Origin: Candidatus Woesearchaeota archaeon
Lineage (GTDB): Archaea; Nanobdellota; Nanobdellia; Woesearchaeales; UBA525
Assembly: GCA_018221165.1 (NCBI GenBank)
Contig: JAAOYD010000015.1
Span: 1-14,025, forward strand
Reading direction: 5' to 3'
DNA: 14,025 nucleotides
The position numbers were made by a program, and so were the translations under genes. The notes beneath the pieces are model-generated. The model was not told the origin of the DNA. It made no database searches and saw only the letters and a program-made list of their open reading frames with translations. Each line of letters opens with the position of its first letter. The stretch's first letter is position 1. This document shows, piece after piece, positions 7,076 through 13,758 of the stretch.

Positions 7076-7936
7076 ATGGAAACCTGGCTCCTCTTTGCCA
7101 TCGCAGCCTATACCACACTCGCGGTCTCTGTCAGCATCGACAAGTACGTGCTGAACGAGCATTACTACCCGCTTATTATCACCTTCGTCAACATGCTCTT
7201 CGATGCTATCATCCTCTTCTTCATTGGTACCTTTGTCTTCGCCATGTCGCTTCCGAGCCTCGCAGAGCTTCCCGTACTCCTGCTCCTTGCTTTCTTCTAC
7301 ACTGTGATGTTGGTGCTCTACTATGAGGGTATGGGGAAAGGAGATGTGACCCGAGTATATCCCTACGGCCGAGCCCTCTCAATCTTTGCCCTCTTCTTCC
7401 TTAGTCTCTTCTTCTTCGGCGAACAAGCGTCTGCTTGGCAGTATGTCGGTATCTTCCTCCTCCTTATCGGTGTCTTCCTCATCATCAGCAAACGATTCGA
7501 GCTTCCGAAGTTGGATAAAGCTTTCATCCTCATCTCCGGCGCCACAGTCTTTGGCATCGTCTACAGTCTCCTGGCCAAACACTTCCTCGTTGAAATCAGC
7601 CCGGTCATGATTGCTTTCACTACCTACCTGTTCGGCACGGTCATGCTCTTCATCTATCTCCTCGCACGGAAGAGCGTCTGGTATGACGCCGAACGTACTT
7701 TGGAACTGCCAGGGGCAAGCCATGTTGCGCTCTCGGCTATCTTCGGCTCTGTTGGATTCCTCCTCTTTATGCTCGCGCTCGAACTGGGAGAAGGGTCCAA
7801 GGTGTATCCCTTAGCCGCGCTCCAAACACTCCTCGTCGTCCTGGCCGGCTGGCTCTTCCTCAAGGAGAAGCCTACCACCTGGCGTGTCGCTGGTGTCGTG
7901 GCGATACTGCTCGGTATTATTCTCGTGGCATGGTAG
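7076..7936 (+). CDS. EamA/DMT-superfamily transporter
   Basis: Polytopic membrane protein of 286 residues, the standard size for a ten-helix drug/metabolite transporter built from two EamA repeats. Each half carries the typical pattern: VYPYGRALSIFALFFL followed by FFFGE and a hydrophobic helix ending IGVFLIIS, and later VYPLAALQTLLVVLAG followed by LFLKEKPTTW and a final helix ending in IILVAW. The start is ATG at 7076: it opens directly into the first helix and sits at leaderless distance from the TATA box, whereas codons further upstream overlap rnhB on the other strand. No RBS is visible. Its neighbours do not reveal the substrate; members of the family export amino acids, nucleotides, sugars or other metabolites. 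A 17-bp inverted repeat right before the gene suggests regulated expression. Confidence 0.93.
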   Translation: METWLLFAIAAYTTLAVSVSIDKYVLNEHYYPLIITFVNMLFDAIILFFIGTFVFAMSLPSLAELPVLLLLAFFYTVMLVLYYEGMGKGDVTRVYPYGRALSIFALFFLSLFFFGEQASAWQYVGIFLLLIGVFLIISKRFELPKLDKAFILISGATVFGIVYSLLAKHFLVEISPVMIAFTTYLFGTVMLFIYLLARKSVWYDAERTLELPGASHVALSAIFGSVGFLLFMLALELGEGSKVYPLAALQTLLVVLAGWLFLKEKPTTWRVAGVVAILLGIILVAW

Positions 7937-7974
7937 TGCATAAAACCTCCACTTCTGTACCCTTCAACGATGGC

Positions 7975-7983
7975 TTTATATAA
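7975..7983 (+). promoter_or_regulatory. TATA box of the GDH gene
   Basis: TTTATATAA, a near-ideal archaeal box, about 47 nt before the ATG at 8026. The transcript is expected to start near 8005, leaving a leader of about 20 nt that includes AAGGTGAT. Confidence 0.7.
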
Positions 7984-8016
7984 CGCTGTGTGCTCGCCCA
8001 AGGTATCAGATTCCAA

Positions 8017-8022
8017 GGTGAT
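8017..8022 (+). promoter_or_regulatory. Ribosome binding site deciding the GDH start
   Basis: GGTGAT matches the archaeal 16S anti-Shine-Dalgarno complement GGAGGTGAT and lies 3 nt before ATG 8026. It favours this start over the in-frame GTG at 7990, which lies upstream of the predicted transcript start. Confidence 0.65.
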
Positions 8023-8025
8023 ACT

Positions 8026-9315
8026 ATGTCCAAAATTGATGTTTTCAGTAACGCGATGCAGCAGCTCGAGCACGCGTACAAGTACCTGGAGGTAAGCAAC
8101 GATGCCAAGGCTGTGCTCGCACAACCGAAACGCATCACAGAAACCAGTATTCCTATACGCATGGGCAACGGCTCACTTAAGGTGTTCACTGGCTACCGTG
8201 TATTGTACAATGATGCTCGCGGCCCGGGCAAGGGCGGTATCCGCTTCCATCCGGGTGTTAATTTGAGTGAAGTCAAAGCGCTGGCGTTCTGGATGACTAT
8301 CAAAACCGCAGTCATGGGCATTCCCTTCGGCGGCGGCAAAGGCGGTGTTATCGTCAATCCGAAAGAATTATCGAAGCACGAGCTTGAGCATGTCAGTCGT
8401 GGCTTCATCCGTGGAGTTGCGGACGCTATTGGTCCGGACGTTGATGTGCCTGCTCCAGATGTCTACACCAACCCGATGATTATGGGCTGGATGGCAGATG
8501 AGTACGCGACGATTACCCGGAAGTACCAGCCAGCAGTTATCACTGGCAAGCCGCTTCCCATGGGTGGTTCCGAAGGCCGTGGCGAGGCCACCGCGAAAGG
8601 AGCCTATCATGTGCTTATGGAAGCAATCAAGGCGCTAGAGATGGACGCGAAGAAGAGTACCGTGGCTATCCAAGGCTTTGGGAATGCAGGCTACAATCTC
8701 GCGAAGATGCTCCACGAAGAAGGTTTCACCGTTATTGGTCTCTCTGATTCAAAGGGTGCGGTCTGTAAGATGGACGGTCTCGACCCTGAGCACGCGATGC
8801 GCGCTAAGAAAGAGAAAGGTAGCGTGAATGACATCTACGAAAAAGGCAGTGTTGCTGATGAGAAAGGCTGCAAACACATCACGAATGAGGAGCTGATTGA
8901 ATTGGATGTTGATATTCTCGTTCCTGCCGCTCTGGAGAATGTGATTACAAAAGAGAACGCTGCCAAGGTGAAAGCGAAGATTGTGCTCGAAGTGGCAAAC
9001 GGTCCGACAACGCCTGAAGCGGACAAGATTCTGTATGACAAAGGTATTCTTGTGATTCCCGATGTGTTGGCGAATGCTGGTGGTGTCACAGTCAGCTACT
9101 TCGAATGGGTGCAGAACCGCCAAGGCTATTACTGGACTGAGGATGAGGTGTTCGACAAGCTCAAACCCATCATGGTGCGCGAGTTCAAGAACATCTATTC
9201 ATTGATGCAGGAGAACGACGGCATGATGATGCGCGATGCGGCTTTCGTCCACGCCATCAAGCGAATCGTCGCTGCCATTGAAGCAAAAGGAACCGAAGCG
9301 GATTACAAAGTGTGA
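8026..9315 (+). CDS. gdhA: Glutamate dehydrogenase (Glu/Leu/Phe/Val family)
   Basis: Catalyses reversible oxidative deamination of glutamate to 2-oxoglutarate and ammonia, linking amino-acid and central carbon metabolism. At 429 residues it is a typical hexameric archaeal/bacterial GDH. The substrate domain has GPGKGGIRFHP at 67-77, the catalytic-lysine motif PFGGGKGG (Lys105) and DVDVPAPDVYT with Asp145. The dinucleotide domain has the Rossmann loop GFGNAG at 217-222, an acidic residue at the end of the second strand (SDSKG, Asp241) and the downstream LEVANGPTTPEAD and DVLANAGGVTVSYFEW blocks. The Asp at 241 is compatible with NAD+ use, but dual or NADP+ use cannot be excluded. It has its own strong promoter and Shine-Dalgarno site and appears monocistronic or weakly linked to the zinc-ribbon gene 55 nt downstream. 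Function could in principle be on another amino acid, but overall similarity favours glutamate. Confidence 0.97.
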   Translation: MSKIDVFSNAMQQLEHAYKYLEVSNDAKAVLAQPKRITETSIPIRMGNGSLKVFTGYRVLYNDARGPGKGGIRFHPGVNLSEVKALAFWMTIKTAVMGIPFGGGKGGVIVNPKELSKHELEHVSRGFIRGVADAIGPDVDVPAPDVYTNPMIMGWMADEYATITRKYQPAVITGKPLPMGGSEGRGEATAKGAYHVLMEAIKALEMDAKKSTVAIQGFGNAGYNLAKMLHEEGFTVIGLSDSKGAVCKMDGLDPEHAMRAKKEKGSVNDIYEKGSVADEKGCKHITNEELIELDVDILVPAALENVITKENAAKVKAKIVLEVANGPTTPEADKILYDKGILVIPDVLANAGGVTVSYFEWVQNRQGYYWTEDEVFDKLKPIMVREFKNIYSLMQENDGMMMRDAAFVHAIKRIVAAIEAKGTEADYKV

Positions 9316-9337
9316 TTCTCAGAATCGGTCACAAGAC

Positions 9338-9344
9338 ATAAAAA
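9338..9344 (+). promoter_or_regulatory. Weak TATA-like box of the zinc-ribbon gene
   Basis: ATAAAAA in CATAAAAAGAG, centred 30 nt before the ATG at 9371 and only about 25 nt after the GDH stop. No Shine-Dalgarno site is apparent, so a leaderless transcript is plausible; read-through from GDH is the alternative. Confidence 0.4.
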
Positions 9345-9370
9345 GAGGGCGCAGACCGCAGCGATGTCTC

Positions 9371-9718
9371 ATGATTGATAGCACACTCGAAGAGAGCCTT
9401 GAATGCACCTGCCCTAATTGTGGCAAGGACCACCACGCTAAGTTCTTCAGCCTCTTCATGAGCGACATGCACTACATCATCGGAGACTGCGAGAGCTGCG
9501 GCTACCGTATCGAGTTCCGCAAAGATGATCTCGGTTCAGGGTTATTCATGCCGAACGGCGAAGCCACGACGGTGAAAGACACGTTCAAGAAGGAAAGCAT
9601 AGAGCATGTCAAGGCTGCGCTTAAAGTTGAGGACAAGTCGACCAACGGCACCTTCGCTGGCATGCGAATGCGATTCCTGGATAAGGAAGAGATACGTGAA
9701 GAACGAGAACGGCACTAA
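9371..9718 (+). CDS. Small zinc-ribbon protein of unknown function
   Basis: A 115-residue acidic, probably cytoplasmic protein. Two CxxC knuckles (CPNC at 14-17 and CESC at 40-43, each followed by Gly) are 22 residues apart, a classic four-cysteine zinc ribbon; an extra Cys12 precedes the first. The remainder (about 50-115) is charged, includes TVKDTFKKESIEHVKAALKV and ends in a Glu/Arg-rich helix. I recognise no named family. Eukaryotic and archaeal ZPR1-like proteins and transcription or RNA-binding factors use similar ribbons, but the resemblance is only to the zinc site. The start is ATG at 9371, the first in-frame ATG after the GDH stop; the ATG at 9364 is in another frame. Its stop overlaps the stop of the convergent MetAP gene. 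Confidence 0.8.
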   Translation: MIDSTLEESLECTCPNCGKDHHAKFFSLFMSDMHYIIGDCESCGYRIEFRKDDLGSGLFMPNGEATTVKDTFKKESIEHVKAALKVEDKSTNGTFAGMRMRFLDKEEIREERERH

Positions 9719-10614
9719 GGCAGTGTGAGAATTCTGTAGCCATCTTTTTCTACAAGAATAGTATGTTCTGATTGACTGACGAGTCCGTGACCTTCTTCAG
9801 GGAGCGGTGGGTAGGCGTGGATGACGTCTGCTTGCTTGAGTTGGCCGAGAGCGAGCTTTGTCTTCGCGCCGAACTCAGCTTCGAGCCAGCGCGTCGTGAA
9901 GGGCAGGCCGTTGTAGGTCTTGATGCGTTCTAAGACTTGACGTGCGAGTGGAGAACGCACACCCTTGACACCGGACATGGCAAACAAGGTTGGGCTGTCA
10001 GCGTTATAGATGAGTCCTTTCCCCGTCGTGGCGAAGGGTTCAATCGCGATAACTTGGCCTGCTTCCAAAGGTTTTTCATCACCGCCGTCATAATTCGGAA
10101 TGCTCGGGGTGGTATGTATCTCATACTGGCCGAGGCCGTGACCACTGAGATTGCGAATAGGACTGAAGCCACGCTTCACAATCTCCTGCTCGATTGCTTT
10201 ACCGAGTTGTCTTGGGGTGACTCCAGCTTTGACGAGCTTGATAGCTGCGTCTCTTCCTGCTTTGCTGGCCGCGACAAGCTTGTTCTTATCCTCATTGTCC
10301 TTGTCAAGGTTGATAGTGATAGCGTTGTCGCCCACATAACCGTCCACATGGGCGCCCACATCGAGCTTCACGACGTCAGTGTCTTGGAAGACCCTGTCGT
10401 CATCCATGGTCGGGCAGAAATGAGCAGCAACGTCATTGATGCTCGTCTGGGCCGGGAAGGCGATGCCTGCACCCTGTTCTTTGATGAAGGTTTCTATCTT
10501 GTCGAGCACATCTCGGACGATTGCGCCGGGCTTGATGAGGCTAGCGCCGTATTCCAATGCTTGGGCTGCTACCTTGCCGGCTTTGACGTAGTTCTCGAGC
10601 ACTTCAGGATTCAT
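9715..10614 (-). CDS. map: Methionine aminopeptidase, type II
   Basis: Removes the initiator methionine from nascent proteins in the cytoplasm. The 299-residue length fits archaeal type II enzymes. All five metal ligands of the dinuclear site are present in family order: Asp85 (KLDVGAH), Asp96 (VGDNA), His159 (SGHGLG), Glu192 (IEPFAT) and Glu283 (SQSEHTIL). The active-site His65 lies in SINDVAAHFCP. The insertion between Glu192 and Glu283 (about 225-270) is what separates type II from type I. The start is ATG at 10614, with a TATA box about 26 nt upstream and no Shine-Dalgarno site, so leaderless; the box overlaps the stop codon of the gene before it, which argues for independent expression. 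Its stop codon (9715-9717) overlaps the stop of the zinc-ribbon gene on the other strand. Confidence 0.98.
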   Translation of the reverse strand: MNPEVLENYVKAGKVAAQALEYGASLIKPGAIVRDVLDKIETFIKEQGAGIAFPAQTSINDVAAHFCPTMDDDRVFQDTDVVKLDVGAHVDGYVGDNAITINLDKDNEDKNKLVAASKAGRDAAIKLVKAGVTPRQLGKAIEQEIVKRGFSPIRNLSGHGLGQYEIHTTPSIPNYDGGDEKPLEAGQVIAIEPFATTGKGLIYNADSPTLFAMSGVKGVRSPLARQVLERIKTYNGLPFTTRWLEAEFGAKTKLALGQLKQADVIHAYPPLPEEGHGLVSQSEHTILVEKDGYRILTLP

Positions 10615-10636
10615 AACAAGAAGGAGAAAGATGGCG

Positions 10637-10644
10637 TTTATAAT
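10637..10644 (-). promoter_or_regulatory. TATA box of map
   Basis: ATTATAAA on the minus strand, centred about 26 nt before the ATG at 10614; its first base is part of the TAA stop of the upstream gene. Between box and ATG lies a pyrimidine-rich stretch with CTCCTTCTT and no Shine-Dalgarno site. Confidence 0.65.
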
Positions 10645-11186
10645 TATTGCTGGGGTTTGCGGGCGATGAAGTACGGTGGGAGGTTGTCTGGGTCAAGTCC
10701 GCTGCTTTCTATCGAAAGCCTGACAAACAAATCAGTAATTGATGGTGTGATGCGTTCGCACGTCAGTCTATGCTTGTAGAAACTCTGAATCTGTTCGAAC
10801 CGAGAGGGGCTTTTGAACTGACCACTCCAAATGAGCATGAACCCACCAGGAACGAGACGGTCGATGTAGACGACGGCGTTGGCCCTATCTTCTCTTCGAG
10901 GATTCACAAGACCTCCTCCGTCCACGATTGCCCCAAAGCCATAGTTCTTCCAGATGGTCTGGAACTTCTTTCCAGCCTCGAGCCGGTTATTCATCATGCT
11001 CTTTGCGGGATAGAGCTCGCTTATTTTGCGTTGAACCTTATGGAGTGCAAGTGATAGTTCTTCTGAGTTGTGGAAATAGAGAATCTTCGCCCCGCGTTCC
11101 ACACCGCTCTTGTTCTGGAACTGCGGAAGCTGCACCTCGTCTGCGATACTCTCAAGCAAGGCTTGATGGAGTTCTGCAGGTATCAT
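10644..11186 (-). CDS. Unknown protein, possibly a degenerate methyltransferase-like fold
   Basis: A 180-residue soluble protein I do not recognise. A helical N-terminus (1-25) is followed by a possible strand-helix unit (AKILYFHNSEEL at about 33-44), a basic helix, then IVDGGGLVNPRRED and a strand-helix-strand (NAVVYIDRLVPGGFMLIW, about 103-120). The last part looks like the end of a class I SAM-dependent methyltransferase, where a leader helix is followed by a proline-glycine turn and a strand. However, the usual N-terminal SAM loop (GxGxG) is absent, so activity is doubtful. The start is ATG at 11186, about 26 nt from a TATA-like ACTTAAAT, and looks leaderless. The map gene follows after 29 nt but has its own promoter. 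The reading frame, codon use and promoter support a real gene. Confidence 0.75.
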   Translation of the reverse strand: MIPAELHQALLESIADEVQLPQFQNKSGVERGAKILYFHNSEELSLALHKVQRKISELYPAKSMMNNRLEAGKKFQTIWKNYGFGAIVDGGGLVNPRREDRANAVVYIDRLVPGGFMLIWSGQFKSPSRFEQIQSFYKHRLTCERITPSITDLFVRLSIESSGLDPDNLPPYFIARKPQQ

Positions 11187-11208
11187 ACTAAGAGAAATGA
11201 GAAGAGAG

Positions 11209-11216
11209 ATTTAAGT
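11209..11216 (-). promoter_or_regulatory. TATA-like box of the unknown gene at 10644-11186
   Basis: ACTTAAAT on the minus strand, centred about 26 nt before the ATG, followed by a pyrimidine-rich tract (CTCTCTTCTC) and no Shine-Dalgarno site. The box lies 5 nt before the S26 peptidase stop codon in genomic order. Confidence 0.5.
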
Positions 11217-11220
11217 CTAA

Positions 11221-11745
11221 CTAATAGATAATCGCGACGACCTTGCCCGTGATTTCGTCAAGGCGCACCTTACAAGGGTCAACCTTCGGGTTGTTATCGC
11301 CCTTGGTGAGCCAGTAGATGCCGAGATCGTCAGCGCCTTGCTTGATGACACGGTGGATAATGGTGCCGTCGCCTGCGCAGCTGTTCTTGTAGGCGATGAT
11401 GTCGCCCTCCTGCACATCATCAGCAGTCTTGGGCTTCACTTCGATAGCGTTGGCGCCTGCGTCAATCACCGGGTCCATACTGTTCGTGTCGGTGAACTTA
11501 GCGTAGATAGCATCCTTGATGCTAATAATGACCTTGTCATTATACACTTCGATGTCACGCTCAGGGACGGTATCTGTCGGACCGGGGCGCTCGATAGCAC
11601 GGCCAGTCAAGCCAGAGTAGATTTGAGAGGGAAACTCATAGCCATCGTCATAGACAGGACTAGAGAACGCGCCACTGAAGGCGTTGCCTGCCATAATACC
11701 GAAGGCGAAGACCGCAATTATGAGTATCAGGTTTTTCAGTTTCAT
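11221..11745 (-). CDS. Membrane-anchored S26 signal-peptidase-like serine protease
   Basis: A 174-residue protein with one N-terminal membrane segment (about 4-24) and a 60-residue polar linker before an S26 domain. The domain has the Ser motif TNSMDP (Ser89), IIHRV with His131 in place of the bacterial Lys, and KGDNNPKVD with Asp150, the Ser-His-Asp arrangement of archaeal and ER (S26B) signal peptidases. A final strand GKVVAIIY closes the fold as in other family members. Its job is likely cleavage of signal peptides or another secreted substrate at the outer membrane face; two exported proteins are encoded in this window. It could be the cell's main signal peptidase or a specialised paralogue, which this window cannot decide. 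The long linker before the Ser motif is more than a minimal archaeal enzyme needs. The start is ATG at 11745 with AAGGGG upstream and a strong TATA box. Confidence 0.88.
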   Translation of the reverse strand: MKLKNLILIIAVFAFGIMAGNAFSGAFSSPVYDDGYEFPSQIYSGLTGRAIERPGPTDTVPERDIEVYNDKVIISIKDAIYAKFTDTNSMDPVIDAGANAIEVKPKTADDVQEGDIIAYKNSCAGDGTIIHRVIKQGADDLGIYWLTKGDNNPKVDPCKVRLDEITGKVVAIIY

Positions 11746-11778
11746 GTTAACCCCTTGTCCTTTCTATGTGGTTCCTGG

Positions 11779-11786
11779 TTTATATA
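11779..11786 (-). promoter_or_regulatory. TATA box of the S26 peptidase gene
   Basis: TATATAAA on the minus strand. The expected transcript start near 11756 gives a short leader of about 10 nt holding AAGGGG. Confidence 0.65.
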
Positions 11787-11831
11787 GTTTTCTATTTGTA
11801 ACTACTAATAAGTAAAAACAAATAACACAGT

Positions 11832-11852
11832 AATACTATTCAAAATACTATT
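11832..11852 (+). repeat. Direct repeat pair AATACTATT
   Basis: AATACTATT occurs at 11832-11840 and again at 11844-11852, 12 bp apart, roughly one helical turn, so both copies would face the same side of the DNA. Confidence 0.6.
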
Positions 11853-11874
11853 AGAATTATTAGTAAATAATTCT
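11853..11874. repeat. Perfect 9-bp inverted repeat (hairpin)
   Basis: AGAATTATT, loop AGTA, then AATAATTCT. It is directly followed by a second inverted repeat, TTTTCT-ATAC-AGAAAA (11874-11889). On the minus strand these lie 25-60 nt downstream of the GalT-like stop codon, so they may act as a transcript 3' structure; a protein-binding site is the alternative. Confidence 0.6.
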
Positions 11875-11913
11875 TTTCTATACAGAAAATATAGATTGCT
11901 TGTGAGAATTTAC

Positions 11914-12969
11914 TTACAGGAAACGCCGCAGTTTGGCCCACAGCTTCGCAGGATCGCTGGAGACCACGCTCTGCCCCAGGTAGAGCTCCATGATGCCGAT
12001 GTCCGTCGTACGGGCATCTAACTCGCCTCTGTCGACGATACGAGCGATAGCGGGGAGGCCTTTACCCTTAAGCGCTGGGAGGATCATGGCGACATTGAAC
12101 GAGTCGACACCGAGTTCGCGATAGCACTTCAGAACGCGGAACAAGGCACTAAAGAACGCCTCATCAGCATCATCCGCGAGGAGCATGACTTCTTTCTCCT
12201 TCTTTGGTGTGAGCGAGGCGAAGACCTTCACCCCTTTCTTCTCGACACCTAACCCTAGTGATTCATGGACAGCGAACAACTCCTTCCAATAGTCCTTCTT
12301 GTACTTCTTCTTGTAGGTGGTTGCCGCCTCTTTCCACAGCTTCGCAGCAGCATAGGGCTCCTTAGCCACCAGCACTTGCATGTGACCGTGCACTAAGGAA
12401 GCAGCAGCTTTCCAGAGGCAGTTCCAGCCGATGACAGGGTAGATGGCGTCAGGATGCTCAGAGTTCGCCGCGGCAATCCAGGACAATGCAGCATTGTAAT
12501 GGTCGATGGTCTCTGCTTCGGTGAACGCTAATGGGTCGGCTTTGTTGAAGATGATGAGGCCATGGAGGGCGTCGTACTTCGCGACGTTGGACGCTGAAAT
12601 CTCGCTCCGACCATAGAGCCGGCCGAAGGTGTCTTCGGGCGTGTTCGCCTCGACATCACCAAATGGTCCTTTTTTCGCGAGAGCAAGCAATTCCTTTTGC
12701 GTGATACTCTTCGCACTTTGGATGGGTCGGTCAGCGCGGAGCTTGTTGAACAAGGCACCTTCATAGACAACCTCGTTGGTGACTTTCAAGATAGGTTGTT
12801 TCTCGAGCTTTGCGACGCTGCCGAATTGTTTCTTCGCCCAGGGCTTCATACTCTTTGGGATGACCATGCGGCCCTCGTCGAGATTGAATGAGAAGATACT
12901 GTCGAAACGTTTCCTCGCTGCAGGTGAGAGTTTCTTGTATGTTGTTGGCAAATCAAGGACTGAACGCAT
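11914..12969 (-). CDS. GalT/HIT-superfamily protein lacking the zinc cysteines
   Basis: A 351-residue protein related to galactose-1-phosphate uridylyltransferase and ADP-sugar phosphorylases. The key evidence is HGHMQ at 194-198 inside ASLVHGHMQVLVA, matching the HxHxQ active site where the second His is the nucleophile that takes up the nucleotide. Further upstream, GPFGDVEANTPED (about 101-113) aligns with the family's CPFCxGNExxTP, but both Cys are Gly, and DALHGLIIFNK (133-143) matches the GHHEVII strand. The enzyme therefore probably transfers a nucleotide or phosphate between sugar phosphates and nucleotides, though without the N-terminal zinc knuckle. The C-terminal half is less familiar and may be a second HIT-like domain. 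A sugar nucleotidyltransferase begins nearby at 13856, consistent with sugar-nucleotide metabolism. The start is ATG at 12969, about 26 nt from its TATA box and without Shine-Dalgarno site, so leaderless. Confidence 0.8.
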   Translation of the reverse strand: MRSVLDLPTTYKKLSPAARKRFDSIFSFNLDEGRMVIPKSMKPWAKKQFGSVAKLEKQPILKVTNEVVYEGALFNKLRADRPIQSAKSITQKELLALAKKGPFGDVEANTPEDTFGRLYGRSEISASNVAKYDALHGLIIFNKADPLAFTEAETIDHYNAALSWIAAANSEHPDAIYPVIGWNCLWKAAASLVHGHMQVLVAKEPYAAAKLWKEAATTYKKKYKKDYWKELFAVHESLGLGVEKKGVKVFASLTPKKEKEVMLLADDADEAFFSALFRVLKCYRELGVDSFNVAMILPALKGKGLPAIARIVDRGELDARTTDIGIMELYLGQSVVSSDPAKLWAKLRRFL

Positions 12970-12991
12970 GGTGAGAAAAGAAGGAAAGCTG

Positions 12992-12999
12992 TTTAAATA
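12992..12999 (-). promoter_or_regulatory. TATA box of the GalT-like gene
   Basis: TATTTAAA on the minus strand, centred about 26 nt before the ATG at 12969. The space between is pyrimidine-rich with TTTCCTTCTTTTC. Confidence 0.65.
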
Positions 13000-13008
13000 G
13001 TTTTGCGC

Positions 13009-13710
13009 CTACTTCCAGATCCAGCCGAACATACCTTTCTTGCTTAGTTCCTGTTCAGCACGGTCTTGGAGGCGAGCTTGTTCCTGCGTCATGGTCTGGA
13101 TCTGCTCCTGGAGCATAGCCTTCACTTCAGCGTCGCAGTCGCACTCGTCATGGAGCATCTGCATCTCCTGGATGCGCACCTGATTCTGCTCGACTTGACT
13201 CTCCATGGCTTTTGCAGCATCATGGTCGCCGCCAGCGAACAGCTTTGTTAGTCCTGAGCGCTTCTCCATCTTGAGTTCTGCCTGGATGGTCGCCTGGACG
13301 CTGTTGTCAAAACCTTGTGCGATGCCGCTCACTTCAGAACCGATGCCGCCTGGCATCTCGCCGAGCATCTTCATCGCCTGCACAGCTTCGCGCACTTGAT
13401 TCTGGTTTTGGTAAACCTTCTGCTCGTCTTTGCCCATGCCTTCCATTTCTTTGGTCATGGTCTGCTGCTGCTCCATCATTTGCTGACGGACAGCTGCGAC
13501 ATTCTCAGGAGCACCTTTCATCTCTCCTGCAGTTGTAGTAACTTTGAGCTGCTGGTCTTCGCCCTTGTTTTGGGTATCCACCTTAACCGGCTGTTCTCCT
13601 TGCGCCTGCTCCGGTGCGCCTCCTGCACCGCCCTGTTCTCCTGGACCGGCAACCGCCAACACGACAGCCGATGCAAGGATGAGAGCGATTATAATCGTAA
13701 CAAATTTCAC
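13009..13710 (-). CDS. Secreted Gln/Met-rich coiled-coil protein
   Basis: A 233-residue exported protein of unknown function. GTG at 13710 is chosen as start: it gives a textbook signal peptide (MKF, then a hydrophobic core to about residue 21, ending AVAG) and has GAGGTG 7 nt upstream; the GTG at 13725 would place that same GAGGTG inside the gene and add charged residues. After the signal comes a Gly/Pro/Gln-rich low-complexity stretch (about 22-60), then long helical segments full of Gln, Met and Glu (RQQMMEQQQTMTKEMEGM; EQNQVRIQEMQML; EQIQTMTQEQARLQDRAEQEL) that should form coiled coils. A closely spaced Cys pair (ECDCD, about 189-193) may bind metal or form a disulfide. It ends GMFGWIWK, an aromatic tail that could touch a membrane. 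I know of no named family; a cell-envelope or periplasm-like structural role is only a guess. Confidence 0.8.
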   Translation of the reverse strand: MKFVTIIIALILASAVVLAVAGPGEQGGAGGAPEQAQGEQPVKVDTQNKGEDQQLKVTTTAGEMKGAPENVAAVRQQMMEQQQTMTKEMEGMGKDEQKVYQNQNQVREAVQAMKMLGEMPGGIGSEVSGIAQGFDNSVQATIQAELKMEKRSGLTKLFAGGDHDAAKAMESQVEQNQVRIQEMQMLHDECDCDAEVKAMLQEQIQTMTQEQARLQDRAEQELSKKGMFGWIWK

Positions 13711-13758
13711 TCGACAACACCTCACACTACTTGTTTTTTATTTCACATATGCTCTTTT

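Larger units (their letters stand above)
11746..11913. other. AT-rich intergenic region with nested repeats
   Basis: 168 nt without a gene, much richer in A and T than its surroundings. It holds the S26 peptidase TATA box and ribosome site at its left end and several overlapping inverted and direct repeats at 11803-11889. It also contains a T-run on the minus strand (TTGTTTTTAC, around 11815-11824), which could end the transcript of the GalT-like gene. Confidence 0.7.

Noticed and set aside
7990..8025. GTG start of glutamate dehydrogenase 12 codons upstream
   Set aside because: It lies before the transcript start predicted from the TATA box, whereas ATG 8026 has GGTGAT just upstream.
9314..9326. 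Palindrome GATTCTCAGAATC at the glutamate dehydrogenase stop codon
   Set aside because: Only a 5-6 bp stem with almost no loop and no T-run; too weak to call as terminator or operator.
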